From NCBI GenBank assembly GCA_947501635.1, contig CANMWT010000005.1:1-64000 (forward strand): 64,000 nucleotides of DNA. The letters are read 5' to 3'. The DNA is from an uncultured Roseobacter sp. (GTDB lineage Bacteria > Pseudomonadota > Alphaproteobacteria > Rhodobacterales > Rhodobacteraceae). Made by a program: the position numbers and the translations under genes. Below, piece by piece: positions 42,104-51,500 of this stretch (position 1 is the stretch's first letter; each line of letters begins with the position of its first letter). The notes beneath the pieces were generated by a model. The model was not told the DNA's origin. It searched no databases and worked only from the letters and a program-made list of their open reading frames with translations.

Positions 42104-42595
42104 ATGACAGAACAACCGCGAAACCCTGTAAAACCAAAGCGCCCATGGTTGAAAATCATGCTCGCAACCTCTGTCGCACTTAACTTGCTGTTTGTCGGTT
42201 TTTTGGCGGGCGCAGCCGCCCGTCACAGCGGGGACGGTGCGCCCAACGCGCGTGCGCCGGGGCTGGGCGCCTTTGGCGCGCCTTATATGCGGGCGTTGCC
42301 CACTCAGGAAAGGCGTGCGGTCTTGCGCAGCTTACGGGACGCCGCGCAGGGCAATCTGCCTGGCCGAGGGGCGCGTCGCGCAAAGTTTCAGGAAGTATTG
42401 GAGCTTTTGCGGGCACAACCTTTTGATGCAGAGGCGCTGACCCAAGCCGTGACCGAGCAGGCATCTACAGCGGTATTTGTGCAGCAAACTGCGCAGAATG
42501 CGTGGTTGGAGGTTGTGTCCAACATGTCAGAGAGTGACCGGCGTGCCTATGCAGATGCAGTAGAGCGGGTGCTGAAGGACGGGCGCAAACGGTAA
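42104..42595 (+). CDS. Periplasmic sensor-like protein (CnrX/ZraP/heavy-metal-resistance type)
   Basis: A 163-residue protein with an N-terminal membrane anchor (about residues 15-38) and a helical periplasmic part: TQERRAVLRSLRDAAQGNLP, then RRAKFQEVLELLRAQPF, then DAEALTQAVTEQASTAVFVQ. This is the helical hairpin type of CpxP/CnrX/ZraP sensors. No His/Cys-rich metal site is visible, so the signal may not be a transition metal. It completes a sigma, anti-sigma, sensor cluster. Confidence 0.7.
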   Translation: MTEQPRNPVKPKRPWLKIMLATSVALNLLFVGFLAGAAARHSGDGAPNARAPGLGAFGAPYMRALPTQERRAVLRSLRDAAQGNLPGRGARRAKFQEVLELLRAQPFDAEALTQAVTEQASTAVFVQQTAQNAWLEVVSNMSESDRRAYADAVERVLKDGRKR

Positions 42596-42611
42596 GGCAG
42601 GACGGTCAGGC

Positions 42612-44018
42612 CTATGCGGCCGGCCGCGCCAGATTAACCTGATTGCGGCCTTGCAACTTGGCCTCATAAAGCGCCTTGTCGGCGGCATCCAGCAAATCAA
42701 GTGCAGAGGGTATTTCGTTTGTAAGCCCGCGCAGCTTGCCGGTGCCACCCATTGTCACGCCGATCGAAACCGTCACGTTCACCGGCTCATTCGCCCCGGG
42801 CACGTCAAAACCTTCGCTGCCGATTTTACGGCACAATCGGCTGGCGGTGACACGTGCCTCGCTGAATGGCGTTGCGGGCATAACGATCAGGAATTCCTCT
42901 CCACCGATCCGCGCCAGCATGTCCACGCCACGCAGGCTTTCGCGTAGCCGGCGCGCAGCCTCCACCAGCACAGCATCGCCTGAGGCATGCCCGTAGACGT
43001 CATTGATTTGCTTGAAGTGGTCAAGGTCAGCCACCATTACCGCAAAGCTGCGCCCGGTAGCTGCGGAATGCTCTGCAACACGTGTCAGGTGAGGAATGGC
43101 ATAGCGGCGGTTATGCAGGCCGGTCAGAGGATCGGAGACAGCGGCCTTCAGTCCTGTCCGCACGGTTGCGCGCAGCTGGTCGGCGATACGTTTTCTGCGC
43201 ATCAAGGCCTTGGTCCGTAACACGAGTTCGTTTTCTTCAAAGCCGTCTGTCATCAGATCGTCAGCGCCCAAATCCAGTGCATAGGCACCCAACCCAGGGT
43301 CGGTGCGGGGTTGAACGACCAGAATACCAGCGTGTCGTGTGATGGCCGTTGCGCGCACCGCAGCAAGCAATCGCAAGACCTCGCCGCTATGGGTGTCGCC
43401 TTCTTCAAGGATCATTATGAACACGTCTGGCACGCGCCCCGGCGCCAAGTCGCGAAGGGCGGTTTCAGGTGTGGAGTGGAACAAGGATGCGCGCAACAGA
43501 GGACGGAGGGTCTGCATCCATTGCTGTGCGGCTTTCGTGTCAGTGGTGACCAGCACCGCGCGCCCCGGTGGGCCGAAATCTGCCGTATCTTCGGCAAACC
43601 CGAGCGCGCGCGAGGTATCATCACGCATTTGCCATTCAGCCGCAGTGTTATGGGCCCGGATGAGGCTGCGCACACGCGCCAGAAGCAGGGTGTCGTCAAT
43701 CGGTTTGGCCATGACATCCTGGACGCCCGCTTCGAGGGCTGCAATCCGGCTGGTGTTGTTGGGGCGACAGGCGACAACCATCATCGGGATGGCGCGCGTT
43801 TGTGGATTTCGGTGCAATCGGCCGCACAAGCCCGCAGCGTCCCCATCCGGAAGCGCCATCGCGGATATGATGAGATCAGGAGCGTGTCGCAGCGCTGCGA
43901 CACATGCCTCATCTGCTGTCGACGCCTGTATGACCTCATAAAAGGCGGAAGCCAGTTTGACCTTTAACACGATGCGGTTCGTCGAAATCGCATCCACGAT
44001 GAGTATCTTGCCTTGCAC
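42612..44018 (-). CDS. pleD: PleD-like diguanylate cyclase response regulator, receiver Asp replaced
   Basis: A 468-residue protein with REC-REC-GGDEF layout, as in Caulobacter PleD. The GGDEF part is intact (ARIGGEEFLIVMP) with an RxxD inhibition site (RGVD) five residues before it, so it should make c-di-GMP with feedback control. In the first receiver the phosphorylated Asp is missing: PDLIISAMALPDGD has Ala53 where Asp53 is expected, and the acidic pair is DA instead of DD (ILIVDAISTNR). The conserved Lys (AKPID) remains. The second receiver is also degenerate. Activation by phosphorylation therefore seems lost. Confidence 0.88.
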   Translation of the reverse strand: MQGKILIVDAISTNRIVLKVKLASAFYEVIQASTADEACVAALRHAPDLIISAMALPDGDAAGLCGRLHRNPQTRAIPMMVVACRPNNTSRIAALEAGVQDVMAKPIDDTLLLARVRSLIRAHNTAAEWQMRDDTSRALGFAEDTADFGPPGRAVLVTTDTKAAQQWMQTLRPLLRASLFHSTPETALRDLAPGRVPDVFIMILEEGDTHSGEVLRLLAAVRATAITRHAGILVVQPRTDPGLGAYALDLGADDLMTDGFEENELVLRTKALMRRKRIADQLRATVRTGLKAAVSDPLTGLHNRRYAIPHLTRVAEHSAATGRSFAVMVADLDHFKQINDVYGHASGDAVLVEAARRLRESLRGVDMLARIGGEEFLIVMPATPFSEARVTASRLCRKIGSEGFDVPGANEPVNVTVSIGVTMGGTGKLRGLTNEIPSALDLLDAADKALYEAKLQGRNQVNLARPAA

Positions 44019-44114
44019 GCTGGCGCTTTCCTTCTTGTCAGGACGCTCTGCTCGACTTTGATCTCAGATTGGTTAACAAAGAGTTTCGAATTGGGTTAAA
44101 AGTTGAGGCTTTGC

Positions 44115-44399
44115 ATGTCCTATACGCGTGAATCCGCCGAAGTTCTGGGGTTGCAGGTGCTGGGTTGGCTGGCTTCGAATGAAGAGTTGCTGCCTGTTTT
44201 TCAGGGGTCCAGCGGCGCAGGCGAGGATGACATTCGTCAAGGTGCCCGTGATCCCGCCTTTCTGGGCGCCGTGTTGGATTTCGTGATGATGGATGACGCC
44301 TGGGTGGTCCAATGCTGCGATAGCCTGAACGTCAAATACGGCAGCCTTATGCTGGCGCGTCAGGCTTTGCCGGGCGGTGAACAGGTGAATTGGACATGA
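44115..44399 (+). CDS. DUF3572 family protein
   Basis: A 94-residue alphaproteobacterial protein of unknown function (SYTRESAEVLGLQVLGWLAS, then FLGAVLDFVMMDDAWVVQCC). The start ATG 44115 is preferred over 44103 because it begins at the conserved part, with GAGG upstream. It overlaps the next gene by four bases (ATGA). Confidence 0.8.
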   Translation: MSYTRESAEVLGLQVLGWLASNEELLPVFQGSSGAGEDDIRQGARDPAFLGAVLDFVMMDDAWVVQCCDSLNVKYGSLMLARQALPGGEQVNWT

Positions 44400-45097
44400 T
44401 CGAACTGCGCGGTATTCTGTTCGATAAAGACGGGACTTTGTTCGATTTTTCAAAAACTTGGGAGGCGTGGGCGTCGTCGTTCCTGTTCCGAATTGCCGAT
44501 GATGCACAGCATGCAAAGTCTTTGGGCGCGGCAATCGGCTTCGATCTCGAACATCAAAGATTTGAGCAGGACAGCATTGTCATCGCGGGCACGCCTGCAG
44601 AGGTGGCACAAGTGTTAACGTCACGGATGGACGGCCGCTCTTTTCGCGAAATACTCAACTTAATCAATGAAGAAGCAGAAACAGCGCCACAAACCGAGGC
44701 GACACCTCTTGTGCCCTTCGTTAACGGGTTGAAGGGAAAAGGTTACTATGTCGGTGTTGTAACCAACGATGCCGAGCGACCGGCGCGCGCGCATCTGCAA
44801 GCCGCCGGTGTCGAACCCCTCTTCGACTTCGTGGCAGGCTTTGACAGTGGGTTTGGTGCAAAACCAGCACCGGGGCAGCTTTTGGCTTTTGCCGAGGCAG
44901 TGGAAATTGAGCCGGCGAGCGTTCTTATGGTGGGCGACAGCACCCATGATCTGATTGCAGCACAGCGGGCGGGGATGCGCGCGGTCGGTGTTTTGACCGG
45001 ACTTGCAGATGTCGACGACCTCGCGCCCTTCGCGGAGGCCGTTTTGCCCGATATCGCGCATCTGCCACAGTGGATTGCCGCGCAAAAGAGCAGCTAA
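44396..45097 (+). CDS. HAD-family hydrolase (phosphoglycolate phosphatase-like)
   Basis: A 233-residue haloacid dehalogenase-type phosphatase. Motif I is LFDKDGTLFDF (the Asp nucleophile and second Asp), motif II is in VGVVTNDAERPARAHLQ, and motif III/IV GAKPAPGQLLAFAEAV with LMVGDSTHDLIAAQRAGM. It is closest in layout to Gph and similar small-molecule phosphatases. Coupled to the DUF3572 gene by an ATGA overlap. Confidence 0.9.
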   Translation: MIELRGILFDKDGTLFDFSKTWEAWASSFLFRIADDAQHAKSLGAAIGFDLEHQRFEQDSIVIAGTPAEVAQVLTSRMDGRSFREILNLINEEAETAPQTEATPLVPFVNGLKGKGYYVGVVTNDAERPARAHLQAAGVEPLFDFVAGFDSGFGAKPAPGQLLAFAEAVEIEPASVLMVGDSTHDLIAAQRAGMRAVGVLTGLADVDDLAPFAEAVLPDIAHLPQWIAAQKSS

Positions 45098-45193
45098 CGC
45101 GATCAAAAAACGACCATCCGCGTCGCGAATGAGACGGCTTGCCTCGCCCTTCGGCGTTCTTCTGTGGTGGCAGGTATCAGAAGGAAGCGGCCG

Positions 45194-46756
45194 ATGGCAG
45201 ATGCACCAACACGACGACGCTCGCGTACTGGCGGGCGCGCAGGCGCGGCCAGCAGACGCGGGTCTGCGGTCATCGAACAGATGCCGTGGAACCCGCCGGT
45301 AAACATTGACCGACCGACGGAACCGCTTGGGCCCGAGGGTGTCGAAGCCATCCATGATGGCGCCATGCGTATCCTTGAAGAGATAGGCGTTGAGTTTCTC
45401 AACCCCGAGGCGCTTGCGATCCTGAAGGATGCCGGTTGCACGATCGATGGTGAAAACGTGCGGATGGGCCGGGAATTTGTGATGGAGCATGTGCGCATGG
45501 CCCCCTCCGAATTCACGCTGACCCCGCGCAATCCGTCCAGGCAGATAACGATCGGCGGCCGCAACCTTCTGTTTGGCAACGTATCTTCTCCGCCCAATTA
45601 TTGGGACATGGAGCTTGGCACCAAAGTGCCGGGCACGCGCGAGATGTGCCGCAATCTCATCAAGCTCACGCAATACTTCAACTGTATTCACTTTGCCGGC
45701 GGCTATCCGGTCGAACCGGTAGATCTGCATGCCTCTGTGCGTCACCTCGATGTCCTTTTTGACAAGCTGACGCTGACGGACAAGGTGATGCATGCCTATT
45801 CGCTCGGGGCGGACCGGGTCGAAGATGTGATGGAGATGGTGCGGATCGCTGGCGGGTTGTCACATGAAGAATTTGATGCAACTCCCCGAATGTACACGAA
45901 TATCAATTCGACCTCTCCGCTCAAGCATGACTTCCCGATGCTGGACGGATGGATGCGTCTGGCCCGCCGTGGTCAGGGGCTGGTGGTTACGCCCTTTACC
46001 CTCGCAGGTGCCATGGCACCGGTAACGATGTCCGGTGCGGTCGCCCAGTCCCTGGCCGAAGCATTGTGTGCGGTGGTGTTGGCGCAGATAATACGTCCGG
46101 GGGCGCCTGTTGCCGTGGGCACATTTACATCGAATGTGGATATGAAATCGGGCGCGCCCGCCTTCGGGACGCCGGAATACATGCGTGCAACACAAATGAC
46201 GGGGCAACTGTGCCGGTTCTACGGCTTGCCCATGCGCTCTTCGGGGGTTTGCGCGGCAAATGTGCCGGACGGGCAAGCCATGTGGGAGACATCAAACAGC
46301 CTCTGGGCTGCGGTTCAGTCGGGAACCAATATGGTTTATCACGCGGCCGGCTGGCTTGAGGGAGGATTGATTGCAAGCCCCGAGAAATTCATCATGGATT
46401 GTGAGGTTTTACAGCAAATCCAACGGTATATGGACCCGTCTATTTGCGCGACAGGACCGGACGAGATCGCGTTGGACGCCATCAAATCCGTTGGCAATGC
46501 GGGCCATTTCTTTGGTATTCAGCATACGCAGGACAGATACACCACTGCTTTCTACCAACCTTTCCTGAGCGATTGGAAAAACTATGAAGGCTGGGCTGCA
46601 GCGGGGGGCGTTTGGACTCCTGAAAGAGCGCACATCATGTTCAAGGAAATCATCAGCAGTTTTGAAGCGCCGCCAATGGATCCGGCAATCCGGGAAGAGC
46701 TGTCGGATTTCGTGACGCGCCGCAAGGCGGAGGGTGGGGCGCCGACGGATTTTTGA
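45194..46756 (+). CDS. Trimethylamine methyltransferase (MttB) family protein, non-pyrrolysine
   Basis: A 520-residue protein of the MttB superfamily. The frame has no in-frame amber codon, so it is a non-pyrrolysine member such as those acting on glycine betaine or similar quaternary amines. Conserved stretches include AIHDGAMRILEEIGVEFLNP near the start and AATHQ-like segments replaced by MYTNINSTSPLKHDFPMLDG. No corrinoid protein, MtgA or reductive activator gene is adjacent. The Arg/Ala-rich first 35 residues are unusual. GAAGGAAGCGG precedes ATG 45194. Confidence 0.85.
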   Translation: MADAPTRRRSRTGGRAGAASRRGSAVIEQMPWNPPVNIDRPTEPLGPEGVEAIHDGAMRILEEIGVEFLNPEALAILKDAGCTIDGENVRMGREFVMEHVRMAPSEFTLTPRNPSRQITIGGRNLLFGNVSSPPNYWDMELGTKVPGTREMCRNLIKLTQYFNCIHFAGGYPVEPVDLHASVRHLDVLFDKLTLTDKVMHAYSLGADRVEDVMEMVRIAGGLSHEEFDATPRMYTNINSTSPLKHDFPMLDGWMRLARRGQGLVVTPFTLAGAMAPVTMSGAVAQSLAEALCAVVLAQIIRPGAPVAVGTFTSNVDMKSGAPAFGTPEYMRATQMTGQLCRFYGLPMRSSGVCAANVPDGQAMWETSNSLWAAVQSGTNMVYHAAGWLEGGLIASPEKFIMDCEVLQQIQRYMDPSICATGPDEIALDAIKSVGNAGHFFGIQHTQDRYTTAFYQPFLSDWKNYEGWAAAGGVWTPERAHIMFKEIISSFEAPPMDPAIREELSDFVTRRKAEGGAPTDF

Positions 46757-46845
46757 ACCCTCGGGCGAACTACATAGAAGTGTAACTATTGAATATATTT
46801 TAACCGCTATGCGCGATCTTGCCTTAGGGAATCGAGAGCAATTTC

Positions 46846-47433
46846 ATGCATGGTCTGATCAATCGCGGCATTCAAAGGTTTGTCACTGACACTTACGGCG
46901 CGGCCAAATGGCGCGCCGTGGTGCGTCAAGGTGGTCTGGACTTCACCGATTTCGAGGCGATGTTGACCTATGACGATGCGGTTACACCTTTGGTACTGGC
47001 CGCTGTTTGCGATGTTCTGGAACGCCCGTACGACGAACTTTTGGAAGACATCGGCACATATCTTGTCTCGCACGCCAATGTCGAAGCCTTGCGGCGCCTG
47101 CTGCGTTTTGGGGGCGTGACATTTATTGATTTTCTGCATTCCCTTGATGATTTGCCTGATCGAGCGCGCCTTGCGGTCTCCGATCTCGACCTGCCGCGCC
47201 TTGAGCTGATCGAAACCGCTGCCGAACAGTACAGCCTGCGGTGTCATAGCCAGAATGCGGGTTGGGGATACCTTTTTATCGGTGTTCTAAGGGCGATGGC
47301 GGATGATTATGGTGTGCTGGCCTATCTCGAACATAAAGGGTCGTTGGACGGCTGCGAAACGATCGAGATCACCCTTCTTGAAACTGAATTTGCCTCCGGC
47401 CGCGGTTTCGAACTAACGGTGCGTTCGGCATGA
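46846..47433 (+). CDS. H-NOX-like protein lacking the heme ligands
   Basis: A 195-residue protein of the heme-NO/oxygen-binding fold; the N-terminus HGLINRGIQRFVTDTYG is typical. The key heme residues are changed: the proximal His (about position 102-105) is Pro104 in SLDDLPDRA, and the YxSxR motif that holds the propionates is CHSQN (Cys133, Ser135, Asn137). It is followed, with a four-base overlap, by an HNOBA-GGDEF protein, the usual partner arrangement. It may have lost heme or use another ligand. The assignment of the three positions rests on alignment by eye. Confidence 0.8.
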   Translation: MHGLINRGIQRFVTDTYGAAKWRAVVRQGGLDFTDFEAMLTYDDAVTPLVLAAVCDVLERPYDELLEDIGTYLVSHANVEALRRLLRFGGVTFIDFLHSLDDLPDRARLAVSDLDLPRLELIETAAEQYSLRCHSQNAGWGYLFIGVLRAMADDYGVLAYLEHKGSLDGCETIEITLLETEFASGRGFELTVRSA

Positions 47434-48425
47434 CTGAAGCAAAATGCCACAAGCTTTTGAATGTCTTGTGCCCCATGCATGTTGTTTTTGACCCAACGGG
47501 CACCGTGACACATGCAGGACCAACCGCGCAAAAGATCTGCCCGCATGGGCTGATCGGGCGAAGTTTTCTTGACGTGTTTGAAATCAAACGCCCGCGCAAA
47601 ATCTCAACCTTGCAAGACCTATGCGACAGAAAGGCCGTTCGATTGAACCTGCAGTTGCGTGATTCACCGCATCGTCAACTGAAAGGTGTTCTGATCCACG
47701 GACCGGGCCCAGAGGAAGTCACGGTCAACCTGTCATTCGGTATTTCGATTGTTGATGCCGTGGCTGATTACAAGCTGACCGCAGCCGATTTCGCGGCGAC
47801 CGATCTGACCGTTGAAATGCTCTATCTTGTCGAGGCCAAATCAGCCGCGATGGAGGCCTCGCGTCAGCTCAACGAACGCTTGCGTGCCGCACGCGAAGAA
47901 GCTGAAGAGCGGGCAATGACTGACACGCTCACCGGCCTGCGCAATCGCCGCGCGATGGACTATGAACTGGCAGAGACGATCAACCAAGCGCAACCCTTTG
48001 CCCTTATGCATGCCGACCTTGACTACTTCAAACTTGTAAATGACACGCTTGGGCACGCCGCTGGAGACTTTGTCCTACAGGAAGTTGCGGCTGTGATGAC
48101 CGACGAAACCCGTGATGGGGATGTTGTAGCACGGGTCGGCGGGGATGAATTCGTGCTGCTATTGAAAGGGATAGAGGACCGTCACCTACTCAACAAAATC
48201 GCGCAGCGCATCATTCGACGCCTCAGCGAGCCCAAGATGTTTGCCGGCAAGCCCTGCCAAATCTCGGGTAGTATCGGCACAGCACTTGCAGGCGATTATG
48301 CAAACCCCACAGCAGATCAACTTTTGGGCGACGCGGATGCAGCACTTTATGCGGCCAAGAATGCGGGCAGGGGAAAACACTTGTTCTTCTCGCCACAAAT
48401 GAGCGCAACGAACAAGTCGGCATAG
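47430..48425 (+). CDS. HNOBA-type diguanylate cyclase
   Basis: A 331-residue protein. Residues 10-120 resemble the heme-NO-binding-associated (HNOBA) PAS-like domain (NVLCPMHVVFDPTGTVTHAG; LDVFEIKRPRK). A short coiled coil (about 130-165) leads to a GGDEF domain with the intact active site ARVGGDEFVLLL and I-site RDGD five residues upstream. It should produce c-di-GMP under control of the H-NOX-like protein. Start ATG 47430 overlaps the upstream stop. Confidence 0.88.
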   Translation: MTEAKCHKLLNVLCPMHVVFDPTGTVTHAGPTAQKICPHGLIGRSFLDVFEIKRPRKISTLQDLCDRKAVRLNLQLRDSPHRQLKGVLIHGPGPEEVTVNLSFGISIVDAVADYKLTAADFAATDLTVEMLYLVEAKSAAMEASRQLNERLRAAREEAEERAMTDTLTGLRNRRAMDYELAETINQAQPFALMHADLDYFKLVNDTLGHAAGDFVLQEVAAVMTDETRDGDVVARVGGDEFVLLLKGIEDRHLLNKIAQRIIRRLSEPKMFAGKPCQISGSIGTALAGDYANPTADQLLGDADAALYAAKNAGRGKHLFFSPQMSATNKSA

Positions 48426-48523
48426 GTTTAACCCGTCCGACGCGGCGCACAAGGTCAAGGCTTAATTAAGAGGGCACATACTGCTGGTCAGCATCTGGCC
48501 CTGCCGGATCACGGCGCCGGTCT

Positions 48524-51500
48524 TTACTGATGTGGCGAAGCTTCTGCCTTTGACGCCCCATACTTAACGCGCTCGCGAACGGATTGGAGCAGCACATAGA
48601 GGACGGGAATGAGAATAACGCCGATCACCGTTGCGGCAAGCATCCCGCCAAAAACGGCGATCCCGATGGCCTTCTGGCTGGCCGCACCCGCACCCGATGC
48701 CACCAGCAACGGCACCACGCCCAACAGAAAGGACAGTGCCGTCATCATCACCGCGCGGAAACGTTGTTTGGCCGCTTCCAGTGCCGCTTGCCGGATCGTC
48801 GTGCCCTTGCTGCGTTCTTCCATAGCAAATTCAACGATCAGAATTGCGTTTTTCGAGGCAAGACCAATCAACATGATCATACCGATTTGCGTATAGAGGT
48901 TTACGTCTCCGCCGGTCAGTAAAACGGCCGCCAGCGCGCCGAACAGTGCGACCGTCACCGACAGCAAAATGACCAGCGGCATCGTCCAGCTTTCGTATTG
49001 CGCCACCAAGAACAAGTACCCAAAGACGACTGCCGCAATCAAAATATACACGACCGTGCCGCCCGCATCCAATTGCTGTTGGGCCGTGCCCGTCCATTCG
49101 TATGCATATCCTGGGGGCAAGGCGGTGACGGCCTCCTCCTGCAGTACAGCGATCGCGTCGCCACTGGAATAGCCAGGTGCCGGTACCGCCGTCACTGTTG
49201 CGGCGCGAAACAGATTGTAGCGGTTCAGCAAAACGGGCCCTAGGATCGTTTCGACATCGATGAGGGTGCTCAGCGGGACCATATCACCCGCCTGCGTGCG
49301 TACATGCAGACGGCCGATGTCATCCGCGGTATTTCGGAAATCCGCATCGGCTTGGATCATGACGCGATAGACCTTGCCGAAAAGGTTCAGGTCATTGACA
49401 TAAATCGAACCCAGATGCGCCTGCAGCGTTTCAAACACATCATCGATCGGCGCACCAAGCGTACGTGCTTTTTCGCGGTCAAGATCGACAAACAACTTAG
49501 GAACACTGGCGCTGAATGTCGTGTAGGCACGCGCGATTTCAGGACGCTGGTTCGCGGCATAGACCAAAGAATTCGCCGCCGCTGACAGGTCTATAGCAGA
49601 GCCTCCACCCGTCTGCTGAACCTTCATTTCTACGCCCGCACTGACACCAAGACCGGTGATGGGCGGGGGGCTGAAAGCGATAACATTTGCTGCCGCCTCT
49701 TGGTTGGCGATGGCGAAGATCTGGCTGAGGATCCCGTCGGCGCTTAGCGTGTCGGACTGCCGCTCGTCCCAGTTCTCGAAGTTGACGATGATCAAAGCCG
49801 TGTTTGAGCCTTGTCCGTTCAGCAGACCAAAACCGTTGACTTGCACGGTATTGGCCACGCCGGGCAGTTGCCTGATCTGTGCGTTCAGGCGGTCTGAAAC
49901 GGTTTCGGTACGTTGCACGGTGGCGGCATCGGGCAACTGGATGTCCACAAATACATAACCGTTGTCTTCCAGCGGCAGGAACCCTGCAGGCAGCCTTTGC
50001 ATCATCGAACCGGAGCCCAGACCAAGTACGACGAGAAGAACAAAACCGATGATCGGCAGGCGGATAAAGCGGCGTACGATGCCGGTATAGCCATCGCGCA
50101 TTCCGCCGATGAACCGCTCAAACAGCGCGAGAAGTCCTTTGGGCGGGCCGCCGCGCGCCTTGAGAACAATGGCGCACAGCGCGGGTGACAGTGTCAGCGC
50201 GTTGATTGAAGAAATGACCACCGCGACCGAGATTGTCACGGCGAACTGCGAAAACAGCTGCCCGGATATGCCCGGCATAAAGGTCACCGGCACAAAAACC
50301 GCCAATAGAACCAGTGTCGTTGCAATGACCGGTGTCGTAATTTGCCCCATCGCTTTTGCGGTGGCATCTGGCGGGCTCAACCCTTCTTCCGCAATGATGC
50401 GTTCGACGTTTTCAACTACAACAATCGCGTCGTCGACCACGATGCCGATGGCCAGAACCAGCGCAAAAAGCGAGATTGTGTTGAGCGTCATGCCCATCAG
50501 CAAAAGGAACGCGAATGTCCCGATCAGGGACACCGGGATTGCAACCGCGGGAATGATCGTTGCCCGAACGCTGCCCAGAAAGATGAAGACGACGGACATC
50601 ACCAATATGAACGTCAGGATCAGGGTAGAGACCACATCGTTCAGCGATTGCTGCACAAAATCGGTGCTGTCGAAAGGAACCGCGTATTCCACATCCTGCG
50701 GGAAAGCGCGCGAAAGCCGTTCCAGTTCGGCATAAACCCCTTCGGCGACTGCCAGAGCGTTCTCTCCCGGTGCCTGATAGATGGCCAACACGGTGGCTGG
50801 CTGGCCTTCATAGCGCCCCGACACGCCATAAAAGCTCGCGCCAAGCTCGACGCGAGCCACATCGCCCAGACGAAGCACACTGCCTGCGTCGCCTGTGCGG
50901 ATGATGATGTTTTCAAACGCCTCTGGCGTCGACAGCCTGCCCTGCGCAGTGACAGAGTACTGAAACTGCTGACCTTCGGGGGCAGGGGGGGCACCCACTT
51001 GTCCCGCCGATACGGTCACGTTTTGCTCGCGTATGGCCGACATCACATCGGCTTGCGTTACACCAAGGCCGGTCATACGGTCCGGGTCCATCCATATACG
51101 CATGGCATAAGCAAAGTCTGTCAGGACTTCTGCCTTGCCAACGCCAGGCACGCGCGCCAGCGTATCTTTTAGATTGATGGAGGCATAGTTGGACAAAAAG
51201 ACTTCGTCATAGGTGCCTTCAGGCGAAAACAATGTCGCGACCAGTAACATGCTGGTGGAGGATTTTTCCGTCACAACCCCTGTCGAGGTGACTTCGGTTG
51301 GCAATCCGGCAGTGGCCTGTGCGACGCGGTTTTGCACATTTACGGTGGCAATTGTCGGGTCGGTGCCGACGTCGAAGGTCACCGACAGGCTGTAAGTGCC
51401 GGCATCAGAACTGTCTGAGGACATGTAGATCATGTCCTCCACTCCATTGACTTCGGCTTCGATCGGGGCTGCCACCGTAGCTTCCACGGTTTCGGCATCG

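Noticed and set aside
44660-45793. 377-codon minus-strand frame
   Set aside because: Antisense to the HAD and MttB-family genes; basic shadow translation.
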